In this document: positions 1-6,440 of the stretch, in pieces
How the letters are laid out: each line of letters starts with the position of its first letter
Position numbering within the stretch: position 1 is the first letter of the stretch
Source: Carnobacterium_A sp036639135
GTDB lineage: Bacteria; Bacillota; Bacilli; Lactobacillales; Carnobacteriaceae
DNA: 11,089 nucleotides
Assembly: GCA_036639135.1 (NCBI GenBank)
Contig: JAVWJE010000068.1
Span: forward strand, 1-11,089
Direction: 5' to 3'
Made by a program: the position numbers and the translations under genes
Notes under the pieces: generated by a model
The model's input: only the letters and a program-made list of their open reading frames with translations
Told to the model about the DNA's origin: nothing
The model's database searches: none

Positions 1-58
1 TCATAAAAATAAAGCTAACCGTGACAAATCTCGTTTAACAGCTAAATTAGCTAAATAA
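1..58 (+). CDS. rpsT: 30S ribosomal protein S20, C-terminal end (partial)
   Basis: Reading from base 2 gives 18 residues, HKNKANRDKSRLTAKLAK, then a TAA stop at 56-58. The strongly basic tail with the HKN-A-R-KSRL pattern is typical of the C-terminal helix of S20, a small protein that binds 16S rRNA early in 30S assembly. The rest of the gene lies left of the window, so its start and length cannot be judged. A strong terminator follows 31 bases after the stop, so the transcript probably ends here. Identification rests on a short tail and could be checked by extending the sequence leftward. Confidence 0.8.
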   Translation, partial: HKNKANRDKSRLTAKLAK

Positions 59-89
59 GATATCGTAGTTAACTTACTTTTTGTGAAGG

Positions 90-125
90 CCACGAACATA
101 ATTTATTATGTTCGTGGTTTTTTTT
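90..125 (+). terminator. Rho-independent terminator after rpsT
   Basis: A perfect 12-bp stem (CCACGAACATAA at 90-101 with its complement at 106-117) closes a four-base TTTA loop and runs directly into eight T residues (118-125). This is a textbook intrinsic terminator for the S20 transcript. Confidence 0.93.
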
Positions 126-140
126 ATCTATAAAATTGAC

Positions 141-169
141 GAAAGCCACTCCGCAATGGAGTGGCTTTC
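141..169. repeat. Second strong hairpin downstream of rpsT
   Basis: A perfect 12-bp inverted repeat (GAAAGCCACTCC at 141-152, complement at 158-169) closes a five-base GCAAT loop. It starts 16 bases after the first terminator. Neither strand has a real T-tract after it, so it is not a canonical terminator. It may be a decayed backup terminator or a transcript-end stabiliser. The stem is certain; the role is inferred. Confidence 0.6.
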
Positions 170-556
170 TAATTAAAAATAAATATTTATTAAGTTATTC
201 GGGGAAAAATACTAGTTAAATTATATTAATCGATTTCTCATTTAAACAACATAAACCCAACCTCTTTTATGTCCTTACAGTTCCATAACTGCGCCAGTGT
301 GAATAAACTTCTAAAAAAACTATTTTATATAAACTTACATACCTATCTTTAATACACAAACAGTATAGCATGTATGTTGTCTCAGGTAAAGAGTGAATTT
401 TTCATTTATCATTGACAAAATGATATATTATTAACCAATGCTAATAATACATCATGTTTGTTATGCCTTTGACTAGTTGAAGTGATTCTTTCTAAAATAC
501 ATGAATGTATGACTCACTCTTTTAGTTTAGAATAATTGAATTAAAAACTCTAATCG
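170..556. other. Intergenic region without a recognisable gene, dyad-rich
   Basis: No convincing ORF was found on either strand in this stretch between rpsT and the uvrB promoter. It contains several inverted repeats. ACATAAA/TTTATGT lies at 249-272, and CAGTT/AACTG at 278-291 in the least AT-rich patch. A 13-bp arm dyad with one mismatch spans 421-454. ATACAT/ATGTAT (497-510) is nested inside TTCTAAA/TTTAGAA (490-532). A promoter-like pair sits at 469-498. It may be a long 5' regulatory region of uvrB or may hold an unannotated small RNA; I see no family I can name. Confidence 0.5.
469..498 (+). promoter_or_regulatory. Possible distal uvrB promoter
   Basis: TTGACT (469-474) and TAAAAT (493-498) are separated by 18 bases, a fair match to a SigA-type promoter. 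A start near 505 would give a leader of roughly 145 bases before uvrB. It lies upstream of, and outside, the SOS operator, so it could supply basal expression. Predicted from sequence only; AT-rich DNA gives chance matches. Confidence 0.4.
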
Positions 557-585
557 TTGTAAGAACGTACGTTCAGTGGTAAAAT
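557..585 (+). promoter_or_regulatory. Proximal uvrB promoter with extended -10
   Basis: The -35 is TTGTAA (557-562), the spacer is exactly 17 bases, and the -10 is TAAAAT (580-585). It is preceded by TG one base upstream (577-578), forming an extended -10. Transcription would start near 592, about 60 bases before the uvrB start codon. The SOS operator occupies the spacer, so repressor binding should block RNA polymerase. Confidence 0.72.
563..574. promoter_or_regulatory. LexA/DinR SOS box (operator)
   Basis: GAACGTACGTTC is a perfect 12-base palindrome matching the GAAC-N4-GTTC core of the Gram-positive LexA (DinR) operator, whose fuller B. subtilis consensus is CGAAC-N4-GTTCG. The outer C and G are both A here. 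It lies wholly between the -35 and -10 of the proximal uvrB promoter, the position expected for a repressor site. uvrB is a known member of the Firmicutes SOS regulon. Site and placement are seen; repression is inferred. Confidence 0.85.
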
Positions 586-636
586 AGACAGTCAGAGAGT
601 ACGATTCGAATTTTTTTATGAAAAATTTAAGAAACT

Positions 637-644
637 GGATGTGA
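637..644 (+). promoter_or_regulatory. SD site that decides the uvrB start
   Basis: GGATGTGA differs by one base from the ideal GGAGGTGA. It lies seven bases before the ATG at 652 but only one base before the in-frame GTG at 646. The spacing therefore favours ATG 652 as the start codon. Confidence 0.7.
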
Positions 645-651
645 AGTGAAA

Positions 652-2640
652 ATGAAAAAAGATCAGTTTAAATTAGTATCTAACTATACACCTGGTGGAG
701 ACCAACCAAATGCCATCAAAGAATTAGTTAAAGGAATTGAAGAAGGAAAAAAAGAACAAACATTGTTAGGAGCAACGGGAACGGGTAAAACCTTTACAGT
801 ATCTAATGTAATCCAAGAAGTGAACAAACCAACGTTAGTCATTGCACATAATAAAACATTAGCTGGCCAATTATATGGCGAATTTAAAGAGTTTTTTCCT
901 GATAATGCAGTAGAATACTTTGTCAGTTATTATGATTATTACCAACCAGAGGCATATGTTCCCTCTAGTGATACATTTATAGAGAAAGAGTCTAGTGTTA
1001 ATGATGAAATCGACAAATTACGACATTCAGCTACAAGTTCTTTATTAGAACGACGTGATGTCATTGTGGTCGCTTCTGTTTCATGTATCTTTGGACTGGT
1101 AAATCCAATAGACTATCGAGATCATGTTCTGTCTTTACGTATTGGTGCAGAAATGAAACGTGATGATATGTTGCGTCGTTTAGTTGATATGCAGTTTGAA
1201 CGCAATGATATTGATTTTCAACGTGGGAACTTTAGAGTGCGTGGAGATGTCGTAGAGATATTTTTAGCTTCTAAAGACAGCGAGGCTGTTCGTGTAGAAT
1301 TTTTTGGAGATGAAATAGATCGTATTACCGAAGTAGACGTTTTAACCGGAGAAATTAAAGCTGAAGTTCAACATGTACCTGTCTTTCCAGCTACTCACTT
1401 TGTTGCAAATGATGAACAAACAAGAAATGCAGTCCTAACTATTCAAAAAGAGTTAGAAGATCGTTTGAAAGTATTGCGATCAGAAGATAAATTAATTGAA
1501 GCACAACGTTTAGAACAACGAACAAATTATGATTTGGAAATGCTTTTAGAAATGGGTTATTGCTCAGGTATTGAAAATTACTCGAGGCACATGGATGGTA
1601 GAAAACCTGGTCAACCACCATATACATTAATAGATTTTTTCCCAGAAGATTTTTTAATTGTCATAGATGAGTCTCACATTACTATGTCACAAATTAGAGG
1701 AATGTATAATGGAGACAGAGCAAGAAAAGAACGTTTGATAGAATATGGTTTCCGCTTACCAAGTGCTTTGGATAATAGACCACTGCGTTTAGAAGAGTTT
1801 GAAAAACATGTTAATCAGATTATGTATATTTCTGCCACACCTGGACCATATGAATTAGAACGTACTCCAGAAGTGGTAGAACAAATTATTCGACCAACTG
1901 GTTTACTTGATCCAGTAATTGAAGTCCGTCCCATTAAAGGACAAATTGATGATTTGATTGATGAAATTAATAAAAGGGTGGAACAAAACGAACGAACTTT
2001 TATTACTACGTTAACAAAAAAAATGTCCGAAGATTTAACAGACTACTTAAAAGAAGTTGGTATAAAAGTAGCGTATCTTCATAGTGATATTAAAACATTA
2101 GAAAGAACAGAAATTATTCGCGATTTACGTTTAGGAGTATACGATGTATTAATTGGTATTAACTTATTGAGAGAAGGTATCGACGTTCCTGAAGTTTCTT
2201 TAATAGCGATATTAGATGCAGATAAAGAAGGGTTCTTAAGAAGCGAACGGTCATTGGTACAAACTATTGGACGAGCAGCTCGAAACCAAAACGGTAGGGT
2301 AATTATGTATGCTGATCGGATAACAGATTCGATGAAAGCAGCAATAGGAGAAACAGAAAGACGCCGTGAAACTCAAAAAGCCTACAATAAAGAACACAAT
2401 ATGGTACCTACTACAATCATCAAAGAAGTGCGTGATTTAATTTCTATTACAACGGCTGTCTCAGGTGAAGCCAAAGAAGGGCTATCATCTAAAAAAGTAG
2501 CGAAAATGACGAAAAAAGAAAGAAAAGAGTTAATCAAAAATATGGAAAATGAAATGCAAGAAGCAGCTAAAGCTCTTGATTTTGAAAAAGCAGCCAACTT
2601 AAGAGATATCGTATTAGAATTAACGGCTCAATATAAGTAA
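652..2640 (+). CDS. uvrB: Excinuclease ABC subunit B (UvrB)
   Basis: UvrB is the damage-verifying helicase-like subunit of nucleotide excision repair: UvrA loads it on damaged DNA and it recruits UvrC for dual incision. From ATG 652 the protein is 662 residues, the normal family size; an in-frame GTG at 646 has poor SD spacing. Visible motifs are Walker A GATGTGKT (40-47), the tyrosine-rich beta-hairpin YYDYYQPEAYVP (93-104) that clamps DNA, the Walker B DESH box (339-342), ISATPGP (393-399), helicase motif V around GINLLREGIDVPE (502-514), and motif VI QTIGRAAR (537-544). The C-terminal UVR domain (about 622-657) binds UvrC. All key residues look intact. It is preceded by an SOS-box promoter. 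uvrA, often next to it in Firmicutes, is not here, and no clear terminator separates it from rpsO. Confidence 0.97.
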   Translation: MKKDQFKLVSNYTPGGDQPNAIKELVKGIEEGKKEQTLLGATGTGKTFTVSNVIQEVNKPTLVIAHNKTLAGQLYGEFKEFFPDNAVEYFVSYYDYYQPEAYVPSSDTFIEKESSVNDEIDKLRHSATSSLLERRDVIVVASVSCIFGLVNPIDYRDHVLSLRIGAEMKRDDMLRRLVDMQFERNDIDFQRGNFRVRGDVVEIFLASKDSEAVRVEFFGDEIDRITEVDVLTGEIKAEVQHVPVFPATHFVANDEQTRNAVLTIQKELEDRLKVLRSEDKLIEAQRLEQRTNYDLEMLLEMGYCSGIENYSRHMDGRKPGQPPYTLIDFFPEDFLIVIDESHITMSQIRGMYNGDRARKERLIEYGFRLPSALDNRPLRLEEFEKHVNQIMYISATPGPYELERTPEVVEQIIRPTGLLDPVIEVRPIKGQIDDLIDEINKRVEQNERTFITTLTKKMSEDLTDYLKEVGIKVAYLHSDIKTLERTEIIRDLRLGVYDVLIGINLLREGIDVPEVSLIAILDADKEGFLRSERSLVQTIGRAARNQNGRVIMYADRITDSMKAAIGETERRRETQKAYNKEHNMVPTTIIKEVRDLISITTAVSGEAKEGLSSKKVAKMTKKERKELIKNMENEMQEAAKALDFEKAANLRDIVLELTAQYK

Positions 2641-2698
2641 ATAAAAGTTTTAATTAAATTTTTTATTAGAAAACGATTTAAATAAAATGGTTCATTAA

Positions 2699-2726
2699 TT
2701 GAAAGCAGATAAACTAAATATATAAG
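2699..2726 (+). promoter_or_regulatory. Probable rpsO promoter
   Basis: TTGAAA (2699-2704) and TATAAG (2721-2726), each one base from consensus, are 16 bases apart. A start near 2733 gives a leader of about 125 bases. A weaker alternative lies just downstream: TTGCAT (2736-2741), 17 bases, TAAAGT (2759-2764). Separate transcription of rpsO is sensible because uvrB upstream is SOS-regulated. Confidence 0.55.
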
Positions 2727-2766
2727 AATTAATACTTGCATTTCTTTGTAATATCATGTAAAGTTT

Positions 2767-2812
2767 GTAAATGTATAACATACATCCTTTACTTGGTTTA
2801 ACGACTCACCAA
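2767..2812 (+). promoter_or_regulatory. Structured rpsO 5' leader, possible S15 autoregulation site
   Basis: Two adjacent hairpins can form in the leader. The first pairs GTAAATGTAT (2767-2776) with ATACAT and TTAC (2780-2785, 2789-2792) around an AAC loop with a three-base bulge. The second pairs TTGGT (2793-2797) with ACCAA (2808-2812). S15 represses its own mRNA through structured leaders in several bacteria, and their architectures differ by lineage. The pairing is visible; S15 binding is an inference. Confidence 0.35.
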
Positions 2813-2858
2813 CGTCTACTCAGTAATAGGATAAATTAAAAGGAAGAGGTGTTTAGAA

Positions 2859-3128
2859 ATGGCAATTTCTAAAGAAGGTAAAAACGAAATCATGAAAGAA
2901 TACGCAACACACGAAGGAGATACTGGTTCTCCAGAAGTGCAAATTGCTGTATTAACTGCAGAAATTAATCACTTAAACGAACACGCACGTGTTCACAAAA
3001 AAGATCACCACTCATACCGTGGACTTATGAAAAAAATTGGTCACCGTCGTAACTTGTTAGCATACTTACGTAACAAAGATGCTAGCCGCTACAGTGAACT
3101 AATTCAAAGACTAGGCTTACGTCGTTAA
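2859..3128 (+). CDS. rpsO: 30S ribosomal protein S15
   Basis: S15 is a primary binder of the 16S rRNA central domain and forms an intersubunit bridge. The 89-residue length is exactly the family norm. Hallmarks are GDTGSPEVQIA near residues 20-30, the HARVHKKDHHSYRGL segment near 42-56 that contacts the rRNA three-way junction, RRNLLAYL, and the ending YSELIQRLGLRR. The SD AGAGGTG (2845-2851) lies seven bases before ATG, so the start is secure. It has its own likely promoter and terminator and is followed by pnp, the classical rpsO-pnp order of many bacteria. Read-through of the intervening terminator could link them. Nothing in the protein looks unusual. Confidence 0.97.
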   Translation: MAISKEGKNEIMKEYATHEGDTGSPEVQIAVLTAEINHLNEHARVHKKDHHSYRGLMKKIGHRRNLLAYLRNKDASRYSELIQRLGLRR

Positions 3129-3143
3129 AAATGTTTGTCTTAA

Positions 3144-3181
3144 AATAAAGCGAGGTTCGCAGGAATCTCGCTTTATTTTTT
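3144..3181 (+). terminator. Terminator between rpsO and pnp
   Basis: AATAAAGCGAG (3144-3154) pairs perfectly with CTCGCTTTATT (3167-3177). The stem extends inward by a G-T wobble and two A-T pairs to a loop around CGCAGG. A run of six T follows (3176-3181). It lies 15 bases after the rpsO stop and probably attenuates rather than fully stops transcription into pnp. Confidence 0.88.
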
Positions 3182-3216
3182 GCATAATTTAGTTGAAAGT
3201 GTTTGAAAATAAAAAG

Positions 3217-3325
3217 TTAAACTACGCGTTCCATTAACCATCCTACTATACAAATGTGAGTTTTTAATAAATTGAAGATTGACATTTGTTTAGTAGTCTG
3301 TTTGGGGAAATGAATGGTAGTTTAA
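3217..3325 (+). promoter_or_regulatory. pnp 5' leader: nested long inverted repeat
   Basis: The outer arms TTAAACTAC (3217-3225) and GTAGTTTAA (3317-3325) are a perfect 9-bp inverted repeat. Inside them, 15-base arms at 3243-3257 and 3282-3296 (starting CTACTATACAAATGT) pair with only one T-T mismatch, around a 24-base loop. The outer stem ends six bases before the pnp SD (3331-3335). Together they could fold nearly the whole leader into one long hairpin. In E. coli a double-stranded pnp leader is cut by RNase III and then recognised by PNPase for autoregulation; a comparable role here is inferred. No convincing pnp promoter was found. Confidence 0.6.
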
Positions 3326-3346
3326 AAAAAAGGAGAACAATAATTC

Positions 3347-5452
3347 ATGTCAGAAAAACAAGTTTTTACTAAAGAGTGGGCAGGTCGTACGTTAACAGTT
3401 GAAGTTGGTCAATTAGCTAAGCAAGCCAATGGAGCAGCGTTGATTCGATATGGCGATACAGTTGTATTGACAGCAGCAGTAGCAAGTAAAAAAGCAAAAG
3501 ATGTGGATTTTTTCCCATTAACTGTAAACTATGATGAAAAAATGTATTCAGTAGGTAAAATACCGGGTGGATTTATTAAACGTGAAGCTCGTCCGAGTGA
3601 AGCCGCTACATTAACTGCACGGTTAATTGATCGTCCAATACGTCCAATGTTTGCTGATGGCTTCCGTAATGAAGTTCAAGTAACAAATACAGTAATGTCA
3701 GTTGAAAAAGATTGTTCACCTTCATTTTCAGCAATGTTTGGTTCATCATTATCTTTAGTTATCTCAGATATTCCTTTCGCAGGCCCTATTGCTGGTGTTG
3801 ATGTCGGTCGTGTTGATGGAGAATATATCATCAATCCTACAGTAGAACAGGAAGCACTTTCAGATATCCATCTAACTGTTGCTGGAACGAAAACAGCTAT
3901 AAATATGGTTGAAAGTGGAGCAAAAGAAGTTTCGGAAGAAGACATGCTAGGTGCTTTGTTATTTGGTCATGCTGCTATCCAAGAATTAGTTGCTTTCCAA
4001 GAAGAAATTAAGCAAGCTGTTGGTAAAGAAAAAATAGAAGTTTCTTTATTAGAAATTGACTCAGAACTTGAAAAAGAAGTAAACGATGCGTACAAAGAAA
4101 AAATGAGTGCTGCAATTAAAACAGAGGAAAAATTAGCTCGTGAAGAAAATATTGAAACTGTAAAAGAAGATGCTATTCTTTTTTATAATGAAAAGTATCA
4201 AAATCATGAAGAAGCTGGACGCATCAAAAAAGAAATCAAAATTATTGTTGAAGACATGGAAAAAGACGAAGTTCGTCGTTTGATCACAGTTGATAAAATT
4301 CGTCCCGATGGCCGTAAAATTGATGAAATACGTTCATTGTCTTCAGAGATAGGAATTTTACCAAGAACACACGGTTCTGGTTTGTTCACACGTGGCCAAA
4401 CACAAGCTTTGACTGTTGCAACGTTAGCTCCACTTGGAGAGCATCAAATTATTGATGGATTAGGAATTGAAAAGAGCAAAAGATTCATCCATCATTATAA
4501 TTTCCCACAATTCTCAGTTGGAAGTACTGGCCCTAATCGTGGACCAGGTCGTCGTGAAATTGGACATGGAGCTCTTGGAGAAAGAGCTTTAGCACAAGTT
4601 ATTCCTAACGAAGAAGATTTCCCATACATGATCCGTTTAGTATCAGAAGTTTTAGAATCAAATGGTTCTTCATCTCAAGCAAGTATTTGTGCGGGGACTT
4701 TGGCTTTAATGGATGCAGGTGTTCCAATTAAATCACCAGTAGCAGGTATTGCTATGGGACTTGTGATGGAAGACGAAAATTATACTGTCTTAACAGATAT
4801 CCAAGGACTTGAAGATCACTTAGGCGATATGGACTTTAAAGTAGCTGGAACAAAAGACGGAATTACTGCTTTACAAATGGACATTAAGATTCAAGGAATC
4901 ACATCTCAAATTTTAGAAGAAGCATTGACTCAAGCTAAAAAAGCTCGTTTAGAAATCTTAGAAGAATTAGTATCTACAATTTCGGAACCACATAAAGAGT
5001 TGAGTGAATACGCACCGAAAATTGAAATGATGCAAATTAAACCAGAAAAAATCAAAGTGGTTATCGGCCGAGGTGGCGACCAAATTAATGCGATTATTGA
5101 AGAGACTGGCGTGAAAATTGACATCGATCAAGAGGGTAAAATTAGTATTGCTTCAGAAGATGCAACAATGATAAAACGTGCAAAAGAAATTATTGAAGAA
5201 TTAACTAAAGATATCGAGATTGGAAAAGTTTATTCAGGTAAAGTTAAACGAATTGAAAAATTCGGTGCCTTTATTGAAATTGCTAAAGGCAAAGATGGAC
5301 TAGCTCATATTTCTGAATTAGCTAACGAACGAGTAAGTAAAGTAGAAGACGTATTATCTATGGGGCAAGTATTAGATGTAAAAGTTGTTGAAATTGATAA
5401 ACAAGGAAGAATCAATCTTTCTGTTAAAGCTTTACTGAAAAAAGAAGATTAA
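3347..5452 (+). CDS. pnp: Polyribonucleotide nucleotidyltransferase (PNPase)
   Basis: PNPase is a phosphorolytic 3'-to-5' exoribonuclease, active as a ring-shaped trimer, that degrades mRNA to nucleoside diphosphates and can also add tails. The 701 residues match the family length. Order of domains: first RNase PH core (about 12-145, with GGFIKREARPSE at 74-85), helical linker (about 150-310), and second RNase PH core (about 318-545). A KH RNA-binding domain follows (about 555-615, VIGRGGDQI at 572-580), then an S1 domain (about 622-697, KVYSGKVKRIEKFGAFIE). The phosphate-binding serines are in NGSSSQAS (439-446). D490 and D496 in EDHLGDMD match the catalytic metal-binding aspartates. AGGAG (3331-3335) lies 11 bases before ATG, slightly far. 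All domains appear intact. Confidence 0.97.
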   Translation: MSEKQVFTKEWAGRTLTVEVGQLAKQANGAALIRYGDTVVLTAAVASKKAKDVDFFPLTVNYDEKMYSVGKIPGGFIKREARPSEAATLTARLIDRPIRPMFADGFRNEVQVTNTVMSVEKDCSPSFSAMFGSSLSLVISDIPFAGPIAGVDVGRVDGEYIINPTVEQEALSDIHLTVAGTKTAINMVESGAKEVSEEDMLGALLFGHAAIQELVAFQEEIKQAVGKEKIEVSLLEIDSELEKEVNDAYKEKMSAAIKTEEKLAREENIETVKEDAILFYNEKYQNHEEAGRIKKEIKIIVEDMEKDEVRRLITVDKIRPDGRKIDEIRSLSSEIGILPRTHGSGLFTRGQTQALTVATLAPLGEHQIIDGLGIEKSKRFIHHYNFPQFSVGSTGPNRGPGRREIGHGALGERALAQVIPNEEDFPYMIRLVSEVLESNGSSSQASICAGTLALMDAGVPIKSPVAGIAMGLVMEDENYTVLTDIQGLEDHLGDMDFKVAGTKDGITALQMDIKIQGITSQILEEALTQAKKARLEILEELVSTISEPHKELSEYAPKIEMMQIKPEKIKVVIGRGGDQINAIIEETGVKIDIDQEGKISIASEDATMIKRAKEIIEELTKDIEIGKVYSGKVKRIEKFGAFIEIAKGKDGLAHISELANERVSKVEDVLSMGQVLDVKVVEIDKQGRINLSVKALLKKED

Positions 5453-5454
5453 AT

Positions 5455-5494
5455 AAAAAAGTAGACTTGCAAAATTTTGCAGGTCTACTTTTTT
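5455..5494. terminator. Bidirectional terminator between pnp and the hydrolase gene
   Basis: A near-continuous hairpin pairs AAAAAAGTAGACTTGC (5455-5470) with GCAGGTCTACTTTTTT (5479-5494) around an AAAATTTT centre, with one G-T wobble. Both flanks carry six A or T residues, so it can terminate pnp (ending 5452) on the plus strand and the convergent hydrolase gene (ending 5549) on the minus strand. Confidence 0.9.
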
Positions 5495-5548
5495 ACTATC
5501 AGTTATCTCATGATTTTGAGTGATATAACAACAGCTCAAAATAAAATA

Positions 5549-6313
5549 TTATTCTTTAATCGTATTAAGCCAAGAAGAAAGAGTGGAATAAAGCTCGATT
5601 TGTTGTTCTTTATTGCTGATAGAAGCCTGATTATCGCCTTTTTGGTTTCCATAGCTTCCAAATCCAGCATGATTTCCGCCTTGAATAGATGAATAAATCG
5701 AATTTTCTGGCAAGAAGTTTTTACTTTCTAAATAAGATTTTTGATTTAAGACACCGTCGTTTGATCCAGTCACTGATAAAACAGGTAGTGCACTGTTTTT
5801 TAGATTACCTTTGCTATCAGGATAACTAGCTAAGAAAAAAACCCCTCTTAAAAGGCCCATATCAGTTGCAGGATTCATTTGTTTGTCATGAGCGTAACGA
5901 CTAGCCATTACTCCGCCCAAAGAATGTCCACCTATGACGTAATCCGTAATATTGTATTCTTTTATAATTGATTGAGCTTTATTTTTACTCGTAACTGCTA
6001 AATTAAAAGGATGATGAATGAGGTAGACAGGGTAACCTTCACTGGCTAATTTAGAAGCCCAAATGCTGTAACTTTTCTGATTGACAAGTGCACCTTGATA
6101 AAAAATTACTGAAATAGGAAAAGTTTTTTGGTTAGGCTTAAAATAAACCCCATCAGTTGTTTCTTTAACCTGGTAAGAAGAATTGGTAGTAGTAGCTTGA
6201 ATAGCTGAAGATGACGGTTGATAAGTAAAGTTTTTAAGAGCAATAAACCCAATTGTAAATAGAAGTAGTAAGATAAATAAGAATCCTAGGACTATTTTTT
6301 TCTTGTTTTTCAT
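5549..6313 (-). CDS. Membrane-anchored alpha/beta hydrolase (function unknown)
   Basis: The 254-residue protein has a basic N-terminus (KNKKK) and one hydrophobic segment (about 8-26) with no lipobox or clear cleavage site. It is probably a signal anchor holding the enzyme outside the membrane. The rest is an alpha/beta-hydrolase fold: nucleophile elbow GHSLGG with Ser131, likely acid Asp186 in GSNDG, and likely His215 in GGNHAGFG. The GGNH-x-GFG-x-YG ending resembles the Abhydrolase_5 (dienelactone-hydrolase-like) group, whose substrates are mostly unknown; no substrate can be named. SD GGAGAGGA lies seven bases before ATG. The gene points against pnp and away from asd, forming its own unit between two core blocks. 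It could be an esterase or lipase. Confidence 0.85.
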   Translation of the reverse strand: MKNKKKIVLGFLFILLLLFTIGFIALKNFTYQPSSSAIQATTTNSSYQVKETTDGVYFKPNQKTFPISVIFYQGALVNQKSYSIWASKLASEGYPVYLIHHPFNLAVTSKNKAQSIIKEYNITDYVIGGHSLGGVMASRYAHDKQMNPATDMGLLRGVFFLASYPDSKGNLKNSALPVLSVTGSNDGVLNQKSYLESKNFLPENSIYSSIQGGNHAGFGSYGNQKGDNQASISNKEQQIELYSTLSSWLNTIKE

Positions 6314-6362
6314 TCTTTGTTCCTCTCCATTTGTCTTTTAAATTCATTTTATCATTAATCTT

Positions 6363-6391
6363 ATTCTATTCGTTTAATTTAGTCGAAACAA
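6363..6391 (-). promoter_or_regulatory. Candidate promoter of the hydrolase gene
   Basis: On the minus strand TTGTTT (6391-6386) and TAGAAT (6368-6363) are separated by 17 bases, with a start near 6356 and a leader of about 43 bases. A competing extended -10, TGATAAAAT, lies closer to the gene (6354-6346) but has no good -35. One of the two probably drives the gene. Confidence 0.42.
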
Positions 6392-6403
6392 AAGGAAATA
6401 ATC

Positions 6404-6413
6404 TACATATGTA
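6404..6413. promoter_or_regulatory. Palindrome TACATATGTA in the divergent control region
   Basis: A perfect 10-base palindrome lies between the divergent hydrolase and asd promoters and touches the position of the asd -35. Such placement suits an operator, but the regulator is unknown, and the site could be chance in AT-rich DNA. Confidence 0.3.
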
Positions 6414-6431
6414 TGATTTCTTCGCTATATA

Positions 6432-6440
6432 TGCTAAAAT
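6432..6440 (+). promoter_or_regulatory. Candidate asd promoter (extended -10)
   Basis: TGCTAAAAT is a full extended -10 element. The expected -35 position (about 6412-6417, TATGAT) matches poorly, which extended -10 promoters tolerate. A start near 6447 gives a leader of about 73 bases, too short for a lysine riboswitch. A weaker alternative pair is TTGGTT (6446-6451) with TAAAAA (6469-6474). Confidence 0.45.

Noticed and set aside
412..417. Perfect TTGACA as a uvrB promoter -35
   Set aside because: At 16-18 bases downstream the sequence is ACCAAT/CCAATG-like, with no acceptable -10.
646..651. GTG at 646 as the uvrB start
   Set aside because: The SD (637-644) would be one base away; ATG at 652 has seven-base spacing and gives the usual N-terminus.
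3279..3284. Perfect TTGACA as the pnp promoter -35
   Set aside because: The -10 position reads TTGGGG, and the hexamer is part of the inner inverted repeat of the leader.
5477..5692. 71-residue plus-strand ORF opposite the hydrolase C-terminus
   Set aside because: It starts inside the bidirectional terminator, has no SD and is antisense to a clear gene.
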